This document shows, in pieces, positions 16,685 through 26,277 of a stretch of 64,000 bases of DNA. Position 1 is the first letter of the stretch. Every line of letters starts with the position of its first letter. The notes under the pieces were generated by a model that was given only the letters and a program-made list of their open reading frames with translations, made no database searches and had not been told where the DNA came from. The translations under genes were made by a program, and so were the position numbers. The stretch spans positions 368,765 through 432,764 of the forward strand of contig JADJLX010000001.1 in the NCBI GenBank assembly GCA_016709865.1, in the 5' to 3' direction. Source of the DNA: Bacteroidales bacterium. Lineage in GTDB: Bacteria; Bacteroidota; Bacteroidia; Bacteroidales; VadinHA17.

Positions 16685-17587
16685 ATGAGATTTTTTCGTT
16701 TCATTTTTGCTATCCTGTTAGTTTGGATTGGTTTTGCTTTTTATCAGGAAGACGGATTAAAAGATATTATTGAATCAGGTGCAAAGCTTGAAAAGCTGGC
16801 CGGAGATTTCAGGTTTACCGAAGGTCCTTCTGCAGATGCGAAAGGAAACGTCTATTTCACCGATCAGCCAAACGACCGTATTATGATGTGGAGCCTCACC
16901 GATGAGCTGTCAACATTTATGCAGCCAAGCGGAAGATCAAACGGACTATCGTTCGACAAGGAAGGATTTCTCTGGTCGTGCGCTGATGAGAAAAATGAGT
17001 TATGGAAAATTGCACCCGATAAGAAGATTCTGGTAATTCCTTCAAAGTATGAGGATAAAGTACTGAATGGGCCAAACGATTTATGGATCCATAAAAGCGG
17101 AGCCATCTATTTTACTGATCCTTTTTACAAAAGAGCATGGTGGGATCACAGCGATAAGCCCCAGGAAAAGCAGTGTGTTTATATGCTTTCACCTGATCAC
17201 AAGACTATAATTAAGCTCGCAGATGATCTTGTACAGCCAAATGGAATTGTCGGCACACCCGACGGGAAAAAGTTGTTTGTTGCAGATATTGGGGCAAATA
17301 AGACATGGTCATATGCAATTAACAAAGATGGCAGCCTGAGCAACAAAACCCTCTTCTGCGAACTTGGTTCAGACGGAATGACAATTGACAGTAAAGGGAA
17401 TATTTATCTGACAGGAAAAGGAGTAACCGTATTTGACAAAACCGGGAAACAGATCGGAAACATTGCTGTTCCTGAAAGCTGGACTGCTAACGTTTGTTTC
17501 GGCGGACCGGATATGAAAAGTCTGTTCATAACAGCCAGCAAAGGACTTTACAGAATCAGGGTAAAAGTTAAGGGGACAAACGGCTAA
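16685..17587 (+). CDS. SMP-30/gluconolactonase-family hydrolase, exported
   Basis: Six-bladed beta-propeller of 300 residues with a short N-terminal hydrophobic signal. The metal-binding residues typical of SMP-30 are recognisable: Glu in FTEGPSADAKGN, Asn in LNGPNDLW, Asn in VQPNGIVG and Asp in VADIGANK. It hydrolyses sugar lactones such as gluconolactone. It is downstream of a Tat-exported aldo/keto reductase, so both may work on a sugar aldose-lactone-aldonate path in the periplasm; that pathway is inference. Confidence 0.85.
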   Translation: MRFFRFIFAILLVWIGFAFYQEDGLKDIIESGAKLEKLAGDFRFTEGPSADAKGNVYFTDQPNDRIMMWSLTDELSTFMQPSGRSNGLSFDKEGFLWSCADEKNELWKIAPDKKILVIPSKYEDKVLNGPNDLWIHKSGAIYFTDPFYKRAWWDHSDKPQEKQCVYMLSPDHKTIIKLADDLVQPNGIVGTPDGKKLFVADIGANKTWSYAINKDGSLSNKTLFCELGSDGMTIDSKGNIYLTGKGVTVFDKTGKQIGNIAVPESWTANVCFGGPDMKSLFITASKGLYRIRVKVKGTNG

Positions 17588-17672
17588 CAATGAATGTTGA
17601 TAACAAATATCAGTTTAAAACATTCAAACAGGAAAATTTCATATTATTGCACTTCACTTTTTAATAATAGCT

Positions 17673-17864
17673 ATGGAAGGAACTAGAAGAGCTGATATCA
17701 GGCCGGGAATTGCTGTTATGGTTGAATTAGCAGAAGATAAACGTACCGGACGTCTCACCGGTGGTAAAGTAAAAGAGATCCTTACTTCGTCTCCAAATCA
17801 TCCCCACGGAATAAAAGTTATGCTCGAAAACGGTCAGGTTGGAAGGATTAAACAGATAATCTGA
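17673..17864 (+). CDS. YwbE-family small protein (DUF2196)
   Basis: Protein of 63 residues that matches the YwbE family: RPGIAVMVELAEDK, TGGKVKEILTSS and HPHGIKVMLENGQVGRIK segments. It is likely a small beta-barrel; function unknown. It is transcribed alone ahead of a promoter for the phosphofructokinase gene. Confidence 0.9.
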   Translation: MEGTRRADIRPGIAVMVELAEDKRTGRLTGGKVKEILTSSPNHPHGIKVMLENGQVGRIKQII

Positions 17865-17873
17865 TTCCGGTTA

Positions 17874-17906
17874 TTTGACAATCAATCAAAATTTTATATA
17901 AATTTG
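17874..17906 (+). promoter_or_regulatory. Promoter of phosphofructokinase gene (-33 and -7)
   Basis: TTTG at 17874-17877 and TAAATTTG at 17899-17906 are spaced by 21 bp, a typical Bacteroidota promoter. Transcription would start near 17912, which makes the ATG at 17968 a better start than the one at 17923. Confidence 0.6.
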
Positions 17907-17967
17907 GGCCTGTGAAAAACTTATGGTTTTTCATATGTCATTTTTATATTTTACTAATTCTTACGAA

Positions 17968-19293
17968 ATGATATACGAGGATTTTCTGGTCCGTTCATTA
18001 GGAAAGGGAAACGTAGTATCGCCTCTTAAAAACAAACAAAGAGAAGATAGCCCCGTTTATAAATTTGTTGACGATTCCGAAAGGATTCTATACGATGTCT
18101 CAGTCTCTTATTTTCATAAATGCAAAGAGACCGGCGAGAATCCGGTATCTTTTGAAAAAGCTGGTCCAAAAGAGAATCTTTTCTTCGAACCGGCTAAAAC
18201 GAAGGTTGGAATAGTCACTTGCGGAGGCTTGTGCCCCGGACTAAATAACGTTATCCGGAGCCTTGTAAACGAGCTTCATTACCGGTATGGGATAAACCGG
18301 ATTATAGGATTCAAATATGGTTATGAAGGCCTTGTTTCAAAATTTAATCATCCGGTTGTGGAACTCACTCCGCAGATGGTAAGCGATATACATCTGACAG
18401 GAGGAACTTTTCTTGGCTCATCAAGGGGTAACCAGGATGTGGGACAGATGGTAGACACCCTCGAAATTATGAACATCAATGTCCTGTTCTGTATCGGGGG
18501 CGATGGAACATTACGAGGAGCTCATGCAATACAGGAGGAGATTACGAAGCGCAATCTTAAAATTGGTGTTGCCGGAATCCCTAAAACTATTGATAATGAT
18601 ATCGACCTTATACAAAAATCTTTTGGCTTTGAAACGGCATTTTCAATTGCGAATGATATAATCAGAAATGCTCATAATGAAGCAGAAGGAGCACATAACG
18701 GAATCGCTCTTATTAAAGTAATGGGCCGGGATTCAGGTTTTATTGCCGCCAGCGCAGCATTGTCTGTTCAGGAGGTAAATTTTGTTCTGATTCCTGAAAT
18801 TTCATTTGATCTCTATGGTCAGCGCGGCTTTTTAAAGATCCTGAGAAACAGACTTGAAGAGAAACATCATGCTGTGGTTGTAGTAGCGGAAGGTGCCGGG
18901 CAGGACTTTTTTGAGACAGGAAGCCATGAGAAAGATGCTTCCGGAAACATCAGGCACAAAGACATAGGAGTGTATCTCAAGGAAAAAATAAAGGAGGAGT
19001 TCAGCGCCAAACAGTTTCCCCATGGAATAAAATATATCGATCCAAGTTATATAATCAGAAGTGCTCCCGCCAATGCAAACGACAGCAAATTCTGTAATCT
19101 TCTCGCTCAGAATGCTGTACATGCTGTTCTCTCGGGAAAAACAGATTTTGTGGTAGGATTCTGGAACAACCAGTTTACACTGATACCAATACCGATGGTT
19201 GTGGCGAAACGGAAAAAAATTGATGTTGAAGGTGAATTGTGGTGGAACGTGCTTGAGGCAACCGGCCAGCCCATTAGTATGAAGAATCCATAG
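17968..19293 (+). CDS. 6-phosphofructokinase (TP0108-like group)
   Basis: Phosphofructokinase of about 441 residues that phosphorylates fructose 6-phosphate at the committed step of glycolysis. The signatures are GGLCPGLNNVIR (substrate pocket), GGDGTLRGA and PKTIDNDI. Gly in GGDG with Lys in PKTIDND is the combination of the plant/trypanosome-type ATP enzymes; pyrophosphate-dependent members have an Asp in the first motif. The upstream start 17923 would add 15 residues, but it lies a few bases from the predicted transcription start, so I prefer ATG 17968. The next gene (HAD) starts 1 bp after the stop. Confidence 0.9.
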   Translation: MIYEDFLVRSLGKGNVVSPLKNKQREDSPVYKFVDDSERILYDVSVSYFHKCKETGENPVSFEKAGPKENLFFEPAKTKVGIVTCGGLCPGLNNVIRSLVNELHYRYGINRIIGFKYGYEGLVSKFNHPVVELTPQMVSDIHLTGGTFLGSSRGNQDVGQMVDTLEIMNINVLFCIGGDGTLRGAHAIQEEITKRNLKIGVAGIPKTIDNDIDLIQKSFGFETAFSIANDIIRNAHNEAEGAHNGIALIKVMGRDSGFIAASAALSVQEVNFVLIPEISFDLYGQRGFLKILRNRLEEKHHAVVVVAEGAGQDFFETGSHEKDASGNIRHKDIGVYLKEKIKEEFSAKQFPHGIKYIDPSYIIRSAPANANDSKFCNLLAQNAVHAVLSGKTDFVVGFWNNQFTLIPIPMVVAKRKKIDVEGELWWNVLEATGQPISMKNP

Positions 19294-19294
19294 T

Positions 19295-19906
19295 ATGATT
19301 AAGAATCTTGTTTTTGACCTTGGTAATGTACTTATAAGCTTTAAACCGGCTGAGTTTTTCGATAAAAAAGACTACCCGGAAAGTGTAAAAGCTAAAATCC
19401 TGTCCGATATATTCGGAAGTAATGAATGGTTAATGCTTGATAACGGAGATATCAATACCCGTCAGGCAATTGACTTAATCGCTTCAAAGTCGACCCTCAA
19501 TAAGGAAGAAATAGCCCATATTTTCAATTTAAGATCAGAATTGATATTTCCCCTCGACCAGAACGTCAGGCTTCTTCCTGGCTTAAAAAACCAGGGTTAC
19601 AGGCTATATTTTCTTTCAAACTTTCCTATTGATCTTTTTGAAGAGGTTAAAACAGGTTATTATTTCTTCAAATATTTCGATGGCGGCGTTATTTCGGCTG
19701 AAGCAAAAGCATCCAAGCCGGACCTGAAAATATATAATATTCTGCTTGAAAAATATAATCTGGTTCCCAACGAGTGCCTGTTTATCGATGATCTTGAAGT
19801 AAACGTGAGAGCAGCTGAGGCTGCCGGTATGAATGGTCTTGTTACATTTGGGGCACTGGGCTTATCAAGGGAAATAGAAACCGCTCTTGCCTCCGCCGCT
19901 ATATAG
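19295..19906 (+). CDS. HAD-superfamily hydrolase
   Basis: Haloacid dehalogenase-like phosphatase of 203 residues. Motif I is VFDLGNVL (residues 5-12), where the first Asp is the nucleophile; the second position is Gly rather than Asp, so it belongs to the subgroup with DxGNVL. Motif II is LSNFPI, motif III Lys in ASKPDLKIY and motif IV IDDLEVN. It is likely a phosphatase or haloalkanoate dehalogenase for a small metabolite. It is coupled to the phosphofructokinase gene (1 bp gap), which hints at a sugar-phosphate substrate. Confidence 0.85.
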   Translation: MIKNLVFDLGNVLISFKPAEFFDKKDYPESVKAKILSDIFGSNEWLMLDNGDINTRQAIDLIASKSTLNKEEIAHIFNLRSELIFPLDQNVRLLPGLKNQGYRLYFLSNFPIDLFEEVKTGYYFFKYFDGGVISAEAKASKPDLKIYNILLEKYNLVPNECLFIDDLEVNVRAAEAAGMNGLVTFGALGLSREIETALASAAI

Positions 19907-19953
19907 TATTTATATACTTTTTTCGCGCACCCCGGTGTCAGACAGATATTTCT

Positions 19954-22326
19954 ATGGGAAAAGGTGTTGTTATATTTATCTTCTTTCTCGCAGGAGCTCT
20001 TGACTCTCATTCTCAGGCAATTACTCAGGTTATAAAAGGAATTGTCATCGACAATGACACCAGAATTGCTCTTCCCGGAGCAAATATTATTGAACTCAAC
20101 TCCTCTCCTCCCAACGGAGCTGTGACAGATTCATTCGGGAAATTCAGAATTACAACCGGAATCGGAAGGATCACAATAAAAGTAACCTTCCTGGGATATG
20201 AGGAAATGATAATCAGGGATATTCTTGTAGCATCCGGGAAAGAGGTGGATCTTGAAATTGCCCTGACAGAAAAGGTTGTTCAAACCTCTGATGTTATTAT
20301 CAGATCTGATAAAAGCGGAAGAAAGAACATCAACCAGATGGCAACTATCAGCACAAACACTATCAGGACCGATGACGCACTCAGATATGCAGGAGGTTTT
20401 TATGATCCATCCCGTATTGTTAATGCATTTGCAGGTGTTGTTACTGCTAACAGTGACCAGAGTAACGATATCGTGATAAGGGGTAATTCCTCCCGTGGAC
20501 TGCTCTGGAGGGTGGAAGGTATTGAGATTCCGAATCCCAATCACTTCAGCGACGGTCAGGGCGGCAGCGGTGGCGCTTTTTCAGCGATAACATCAAATAT
20601 TATTTCCAATTTTGATTTCTTCACCGGCGCATTTCCTGCTGAATTCGGTAACGCCTTTTCAGGAGTAATGGATTTAAACCTCAGAAAAGGCAATGCTGAT
20701 AAACATGAATTTGCTTTTCAGACCGGAATGATTGGAGCAGAGGTCTCAATGGAGGGACCATTCTCTGCCCGGTCGGGAGCTTCTTTTCTTCTTAACGCGC
20801 GATACACTAATTTTAAAATTCTGAGCGATCTGGAGCTTATTGATCTTGGCGAAACTAATTTTGCTCCCCGAACTAAAGATCTGGGGTTTAATATCAACAT
20901 TCCCGCCAAAAAAGCAGGAACCCTTAACATATTCGGAATTTACGGAGCAAGCTCTCTGGGCAGGATCCCTTCTCATAACATATCAGAATGGCAGACTTTA
21001 TCAGACCGATGGGAGGAGATGGAGGAACAGGGCTCGGGAACAACCGGACTTAAACATCTGTATGCCTTTAAAAACTCAAAAACATATATTAAAACAGTAC
21101 TGGCATATTCATCATTCACAAGCAGATACAGAGAAGGCTATATAGATTCTTTACTTGTAACATCAAACAGTTATACCTATAGTTACTTATACCCCTCGCT
21201 GCGGAGTTCAATTCTTGTTAATCACAAGTTTAATCCGGAGAACACTGTGAGGGCAGGAATAAATCTTAATTTCCTGTCGGCTGAAATGAAAAATTTCAAG
21301 TTAAATACCACAGGACAATATGATACGCTAGTAGCACCATCTGCCTCCGGAGATCTTATACAGGGTTATGTTCAGTGGAAATATCGTCCGGCCCCTGACC
21401 TTGAACTGAACTCCGGAGTACACATTCTTGAATCATCTTTAAACAAACAGGTAAGTATCGAGCCCCGATTCGGATTACGGTGGCAGGTAACTCCGCAGGG
21501 TTCATTTATGGCAGGATTTGGCATGCATTCAAGAATCGAATCGCTTGCGGTATATAATGCTCTAATCAAAGATAATACCGGAGCACGGTCTGCTCTTAAC
21601 AGTGAGATGGATTTTTCCAAAGCCCTGCACTGGGTGGCAGGATTCGATATTTCGGTTACAAAAGATATAAGATTAAGAGTTGAAGGATATATTCAATACT
21701 TGTATAACATCCCCATTGTTAATAAAATAACAAGTCAGTACTCCACAATTAACAGTTCTGAACGGCTGCCGGAAGCACTGCTTGAAAACGAAGGAACAGG
21801 AATGAATAATGGTGTTGAACTAACAGTGGAAAAGGCATTTACCAGAAATTACTATTTCCTTTTTACCGGTTCTTTGTTTGATTCATGGTATCAGGCTGGA
21901 GACAAGAGGAGGTACAGTACTTATTATAATACGAAATATGTTTCCAACCTTCTGGCAGGTAAAGATTTTTACGTAGGTAAAAACAAACGGAACTCTATTG
22001 GAATAAATGCAAAATATGTTTTCAGAGGTGGTTACAGATTTACACCAGTGGATGAAAAGAAATCGCTAAAATCGAAAAGAATTATTTATGATAACACTTC
22101 ATATTATGAAGGCCAGCTTCCCGACTTCTGGAGACTCGATGCCGGAATAAATTTCAGAAGGAATCATAATCATTACTCCTGGATAATTATGCTCGACATT
22201 CAGAATGCTGCAAATCATAAAAATGTTTTCAGAAGAAGGTTTAACTGGGAAAACGGAGGAATTGTGTCGAGTGATGTTTTAAGTCTTGGAATAATTCCGG
22301 TTTTCAACTTTAGGGTGGAGTTTTAA
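19954..22326 (+). CDS. TonB-dependent outer membrane receptor with carboxypeptidase-like domain
   Basis: Outer membrane receptor of 790 residues. A signal peptide (1-20) is followed by a CarboxypepD_reg-like domain (about 25-105), a plug domain with VIIRSDKSG and ANSDQSNDIVIRGNSSRGLLWRVEGIEIPNPNHF (about 112-200), and a beta-barrel that ends with an aromatic FRVEF. It takes up a large substrate across the outer membrane with energy from TonB. No SusD-like partner follows, so substrate assignment is impossible; the family also includes receptors for metal chelates and unknown ligands. The gene appears monocistronic, with palindromic repeats downstream. Confidence 0.92.
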   Translation: MGKGVVIFIFFLAGALDSHSQAITQVIKGIVIDNDTRIALPGANIIELNSSPPNGAVTDSFGKFRITTGIGRITIKVTFLGYEEMIIRDILVASGKEVDLEIALTEKVVQTSDVIIRSDKSGRKNINQMATISTNTIRTDDALRYAGGFYDPSRIVNAFAGVVTANSDQSNDIVIRGNSSRGLLWRVEGIEIPNPNHFSDGQGGSGGAFSAITSNIISNFDFFTGAFPAEFGNAFSGVMDLNLRKGNADKHEFAFQTGMIGAEVSMEGPFSARSGASFLLNARYTNFKILSDLELIDLGETNFAPRTKDLGFNINIPAKKAGTLNIFGIYGASSLGRIPSHNISEWQTLSDRWEEMEEQGSGTTGLKHLYAFKNSKTYIKTVLAYSSFTSRYREGYIDSLLVTSNSYTYSYLYPSLRSSILVNHKFNPENTVRAGINLNFLSAEMKNFKLNTTGQYDTLVAPSASGDLIQGYVQWKYRPAPDLELNSGVHILESSLNKQVSIEPRFGLRWQVTPQGSFMAGFGMHSRIESLAVYNALIKDNTGARSALNSEMDFSKALHWVAGFDISVTKDIRLRVEGYIQYLYNIPIVNKITSQYSTINSSERLPEALLENEGTGMNNGVELTVEKAFTRNYYFLFTGSLFDSWYQAGDKRRYSTYYNTKYVSNLLAGKDFYVGKNKRNSIGINAKYVFRGGYRFTPVDEKKSLKSKRIIYDNTSYYEGQLPDFWRLDAGINFRRNHNHYSWIIMLDIQNAANHKNVFRRRFNWENGGIVSSDVLSLGIIPVFNFRVEF

Positions 22327-22337
22327 GATTTTGAGTC

Positions 22338-22453
22338 CGTCATTGCGAGGAGGAACGACGAAGCAATCTCTGAAATTTAGAAAAATATGGTAAGTTAGAT
22401 TTCGGTTAGACAGAAGGATTGCTTTGTCCTCCTGCGTCGGTCTCGCAATGACG
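22338..22453. repeat. Interspersed palindromic element, inverted pair
   Basis: Two inverted copies of an ATTGCGAGG…AAGCAATC type repeat (22339-22370 and 22417-22453) form an imperfect hairpin of about 115 bp. The same consensus occurs as a half copy at 15690-15727. It lies downstream of the TonB receptor. The remaining stretch to 22606 is AT-rich and holds a parS-like site. Confidence 0.7.
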
Positions 22454-22585
22454 CTTCATGGTTTTAAAATTCATGGCCGGAAGGCTTAGCATGACAAAAT
22501 TTTCAATCCTGCCGGACTTAAGAGATAAGATAATTGATATTAATCAGCTCTATATCTGATATTTATCAAACATTTAGTATTGGAT

Positions 22586-22601
22586 TGTTCCACGTGGAAA
22601 C
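22586..22601. promoter_or_regulatory. parS-like ParB-binding site (14 of 16)
   Basis: TGTTCCACGTGGAAAC matches the 16-bp palindrome at 26278-26293 in the first 14 positions and differs in the last two. The core CCACGTGG is that of parS sites (family consensus TGTTNCACGTGNAACA). It lies 6 bp downstream of the uvrC stop. Confidence 0.6.
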
Positions 22602-22606
22602 CAGAG

Positions 22607-24400
22607 TCAATTTGTGAAATATTCCAGTAAAACCGCTGTTTTCGCAGAGCCGATTGTATTTTCAAGTTCCTCCCTCGATGAGCTTTTGATTTTTTCCACA
22701 GACCCGAAATGTTTAAGCAAAATCTCTTTTGTCTTTGGTCCGATTCCTTTTATCTGATCGAGATCTGACTTGATCATATCTGCCGAACGTTTATCGCGAT
22801 GGAAATTAATTCCGAAACGGTGAGCTTCATTTCTGAGCTGCTGAATAATTTTCAGGCTGATTGTGTTTTTGTCGAGATAAATCGGAACCGAGTCGCCGGG
22901 AAAATAAATCTCTTCAAGTTTTTTTGCGATTCCTATCACAGTAATTTTCTGACGCAATCCCAGTTTGTCAATACTTTTCATTGCCGAAGAGAGCTGACCT
23001 TTTCCTCCGTCAATAATAACAAGCTGCGGCAGGCTCTGCTCCTCTTCCATCATACGCTTGTAGCGTCTGAAAACAATTTCCTCCATTGAAGAAAAATCAT
23101 CCGGTCCGGTTACTGTTTTAATATTGAAGTGTCGGTAATCACTTTTACTGGGTTTGGCATTCTTAAAAACAACACAGGCAGCAACCGGATTCGTTCCCAT
23201 AATGTTTGAATTATCGAAACATTCTATATGTACCGGCAGGTTAGGCATGTGGAGGTCGTTTTTTAATTTCTCAAGGTTTTTACCTGTTCTTGCCTGCGGG
23301 GAGTGTTCAAGTCTTTTTTTCTTTTGTTCCAGCTTATAGTAGATAGCATTCCTTTCTGCAAGCTCAAGAAGCTTAAGTTTTTCACCAGCCTGCGGAACAG
23401 TATATTTAACCTTATCTATCAGTATATCAGGCTTAAATGGAAGAATAATTTCAGATGAATCGCTTGATAATCTCTGACGTATTTCAGTTATAGCAATCCC
23501 AAGAATCGACTCCTTTTCTTCATCTATCCTTATCTTAATTTCAAGTGTATATGCCTGAATTACAGCTCCCTGGACCACTTTCAGGAAGTTAACATAGGCA
23601 TTATCTGACTCCTGTGCAAAACCAAAGACCTCAACATTCTTGATAGTGTTGCTGACCACTGTGGATTTGCTTCTGAAGCGGGATAAGATCTCAATTTTGT
23701 CCTTTACCAGCTGGGCGTCCTCAAATTTCAGTTCGGCAGAATATTTTCCCATCAGGTTTTTAAGATGATCCAAAACAGTTGAAATGTTTCCTTTCAGGAT
23801 GTCTTTAATCTGCACAATATTTTCCTGATAGTCGCTTTCAGCCTGAAGACCAATGCACGGAGCCTTGCAATTACCGATATGATATTCTAGACACACCTTG
23901 AATTTCCCCGCAGAGATATTTGATTCTGAAAGATTCAGAGTGCACGTGCGTAATTTATAAAGCTGCCTGATGAGTCCGATAAGTGTTTTCACCATTAGCC
24001 CTGAGGTATATGGTCCAAAATATGCAGATCCGTCTCTGATGGTATTCCTTGTGCTGAAAATACGGGGATATGGTTCTTTCTTTATGCAGATCCAGGGAAA
24101 TGTTTTGTCATCCTTCAGGAGGATATTGTACCGGGGCTGATGCTTTTTGATAAGATTGTTCTCCAGCAGCAGGGCATCTGACTCATTATCCACAACAATG
24201 TGCTTAATATCAGCAGCTTTTCGCAGCAGTACAACTGTTTTGCCAGACTGATTCTTAGAGAAATATGAAGTTACGCGCTTCTTAAGATTCTTAGCTTTAC
24301 CGACATAGATTATAGTCCCGTATGTGTCGAGGAACTGATAAATCCCCGGTTTATCAGGAAGCAGAGAGAGCAGTGGTTTAAGATTTGCTTCGGCTGGCAT
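22607..24400 (-). CDS. uvrC: Excinuclease ABC subunit C
   Basis: DNA repair nuclease of 597 residues that makes both incisions at a UvrB-bound lesion. Domain order is visible: an N-terminal GIY-YIG domain (PDKPGIYQF and GTIIYVGKAKNLKKR, residues 14-40), a UVR motif near 205-240 (FEDAQLVKDKIEILS), a UvrC RNase-H-like domain with IECFDNSNIMG and VIDGGKGQL around 400-480, and C-terminal helix-hairpin-helix motifs (IKGIGPKTKEILLKHFGS, about 553-570). The length is normal. It is the last gene of a long minus-strand series and a parS-like site follows it. Confidence 0.97.
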   Translation of the reverse strand: MPAEANLKPLLSLLPDKPGIYQFLDTYGTIIYVGKAKNLKKRVTSYFSKNQSGKTVVLLRKAADIKHIVVDNESDALLLENNLIKKHQPRYNILLKDDKTFPWICIKKEPYPRIFSTRNTIRDGSAYFGPYTSGLMVKTLIGLIRQLYKLRTCTLNLSESNISAGKFKVCLEYHIGNCKAPCIGLQAESDYQENIVQIKDILKGNISTVLDHLKNLMGKYSAELKFEDAQLVKDKIEILSRFRSKSTVVSNTIKNVEVFGFAQESDNAYVNFLKVVQGAVIQAYTLEIKIRIDEEKESILGIAITEIRQRLSSDSSEIILPFKPDILIDKVKYTVPQAGEKLKLLELAERNAIYYKLEQKKKRLEHSPQARTGKNLEKLKNDLHMPNLPVHIECFDNSNIMGTNPVAACVVFKNAKPSKSDYRHFNIKTVTGPDDFSSMEEIVFRRYKRMMEEEQSLPQLVIIDGGKGQLSSAMKSIDKLGLRQKITVIGIAKKLEEIYFPGDSVPIYLDKNTISLKIIQQLRNEAHRFGINFHRDKRSADMIKSDLDQIKGIGPKTKEILLKHFGSVEKIKSSSREELENTIGSAKTAVLLEYFTN

Positions 24401-24493
24401 AAGGTAGAATCAGACATTAAAGATAATCATTGTGAAAACATATTATTCCCCCTGGGGTTCGGGTGTTCCCCCGGGAAATTCTGCATAATTCAT

Positions 24494-24620
24494 AAACCCC
24501 CTCGGCCTTCGGCCACTCCCCCCGGAGGGGGGAGGAATCTCTGAATGTAATTGTATTTCAATTAATTGCAGGAATTTTCTCCCCTCCCAGGGGAGATGCC
24601 GCGCAGCGGCAGAGGGGTTT
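24494..24620. repeat. GC-rich nested hairpin element
   Basis: An element of 127 bp in an otherwise AT-rich gap, bounded by inverted AAACCCC / GGGGTTT arms (24494-24500 and 24614-24620). It contains four perfect small hairpins: GGCC/GGCC (24504-24514), CTCCCCCC/GGGGGGAG (24516-24534), TCTCCCCT/AGGGGAGA (24578-24596) and GCCGC/GCGGC (24598-24610). It looks like an interspersed palindromic repeat of a kind common in Bacteroidota genomes. Confidence 0.65.
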
Positions 24621-24631
24621 GGCAATAATAG

Positions 24632-26248
24632 CTATACAAATAAATCAACCAGCTCAAATTTCTTTCCGTCGAATAGTCCTCTATCTCCAATCTTTAATTC
24701 CGGAATTACAAGCAGGGCCATGAATGAGAGTGTCATAAAAGGGGCTTTCATTGTGCATCCGTATTCGCCGGCAAGCTTATTCAGTCTTTCATAATCATCT
24801 GCCACCTCATCGCACGATCTGGTAGTCATGATGCCGCCAATGTTCAGGGTAAGCGAGTCAGTTATTCCCCCGCAGGAAACAGCCAGTCCGCCTTTTACAG
24901 AAACAATCTGATTAATTGCACTAACGATATCTTCATCATTCGTTCCTACAGCAATAATATTATGACTATCATGAGCGATTGAGCTGGCGAATGCGCCCCT
25001 TTTCAAACCAAATCCTTTAATAAATCCTACAGAAGGTATACCATCGTTATACCTGTCTTTTACAACAATTTTAAGTATATCATCTGAAACATTGCTCCCG
25101 ATAAAATCAGAAACATCAGGCTTAATTCTTATCTCTTTTGTAAGAAGTTCCCCTTCAAATGCCTCTATCACGCGGATCATGCCTCCGTTGTTTTTAATGC
25201 AAATATCTTCTACTCTTGGTTCCGAACAATTAAACTTATTAACTGCCTTTCCCGAGTTATATGAGAATTGAACCTCACCACTGCCGAAAACCAATACACC
25301 ATCGATCCAGGTTTCGAGCACATTCATTGTTTCCAGTGAGTCAACAATTACAATGTCTGCAGGGTCTCCCTCTCTCAGCAAGCCTCCTTTAATCTTATAA
25401 TGCAGAACAGGATTTATAGTAGCACTTCTTATTACATCGTATGCATTATACCCGGATAATATGAGCTTTGCAATGATCTTATTTATGTGTCTTTCCCGCA
25501 GCATTTCCGGATGAAGGTCATCACTGCATAACATAATCATTTCAGGTCTTCTATTAAAAAGATCTTTCAAAGAATTAAGGTTTCTTGCGGCGCTTCCTTC
25601 CCTGATCAGAACCTTCATTCCTAAAGATATTTTCTCCATCGCTTCATCCATGCTGCTGCATTCGTGATCGGTGGAAATTCCTGCTGAAATATATTTTTTC
25701 AGATTATCACCTGTCAGGCCAGGAGCATGTCCATCAACCGGCTTCCCCATGCGCTTTGCAATTTCAAGCTTCTCCTTCACTTCAGGATCTCCGTAAATAA
25801 CTCCCGGAAAATTCATCATTTCAGATAAATATTTTATCTCATCAAGTTCAAGCAAGGCTTCAATTTCCTTACTATGTAAAGATGCTCCACTCCTCTCAAA
25901 TTCTGTAGCTGGCACACAAGATGGTGCTCCGAAGTTGAACTTGAGTGGGACCTTCTTACCATCCTCAATCATAAACTTTACCCCATCAATTCCAAGAACG
26001 TTTGCGATCTCATGCGGATCTGAAACAACGCTTGTTGTCCCATGCCTTACCGCTGCTACTGCAAATGCACCGGGAGTGATCATTGAGCTTTCAATATGTA
26101 TATGAGAATCTATCAGTCCCGGTAAAATATAAACTGAGGGTGCACTTTCGGTCCTGGTAATACTATTTATTATTCCTCCTGACACATCTAAAATTGCCGG
26201 ATAAATATTCCTTAAATGAATATCAACCAGCATTCCCTGGATTTTCAT
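24632..26248 (-). CDS. ade: Adenine deaminase
   Basis: Amidohydrolase of 538 residues that deaminates adenine to hypoxanthine. The metal-binding motif DSHIHIESSM is at about residues 46-55; VSDPHEIANVLG (about 75-86), GHAPGLTG, DHECSS and SDDLHPEML follow in the order of the Ade family, and the C-terminal half carries IAHDSHNI and CGGITDSLTLNIGGIM. Length and order are those of bacterial adenine deaminase. The gene lies between mnmG and uvrC with a parS-like palindrome in the gap to mnmG. Confidence 0.93.
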   Translation of the reverse strand: MKIQGMLVDIHLRNIYPAILDVSGGIINSITRTESAPSVYILPGLIDSHIHIESSMITPGAFAVAAVRHGTTSVVSDPHEIANVLGIDGVKFMIEDGKKVPLKFNFGAPSCVPATEFERSGASLHSKEIEALLELDEIKYLSEMMNFPGVIYGDPEVKEKLEIAKRMGKPVDGHAPGLTGDNLKKYISAGISTDHECSSMDEAMEKISLGMKVLIREGSAARNLNSLKDLFNRRPEMIMLCSDDLHPEMLRERHINKIIAKLILSGYNAYDVIRSATINPVLHYKIKGGLLREGDPADIVIVDSLETMNVLETWIDGVLVFGSGEVQFSYNSGKAVNKFNCSEPRVEDICIKNNGGMIRVIEAFEGELLTKEIRIKPDVSDFIGSNVSDDILKIVVKDRYNDGIPSVGFIKGFGLKRGAFASSIAHDSHNIIAVGTNDEDIVSAINQIVSVKGGLAVSCGGITDSLTLNIGGIMTTRSCDEVADDYERLNKLAGEYGCTMKAPFMTLSFMALLVIPELKIGDRGLFDGKKFELVDLFV

Positions 26249-26277
26249 AAAATAATATTTTTGATTTTATAAAATAT

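Noticed and set aside
20131..20544. 137-codon open frame on the minus strand inside the TonB receptor
   Set aside because: It has no recognisable domain and lies opposite conserved plug-domain coding sequence; a shadow of the real gene.
23945..23950. Another CACGTG core as a third parS site
   Set aside because: The flanks (GTGCACGTGCGT) do not fit the parS consensus and it lies in uvrC coding sequence.
24186..24194. Perfect DnaA box TTATCCACA
   Set aside because: It is a single copy inside the uvrC coding sequence, so it is probably chance.
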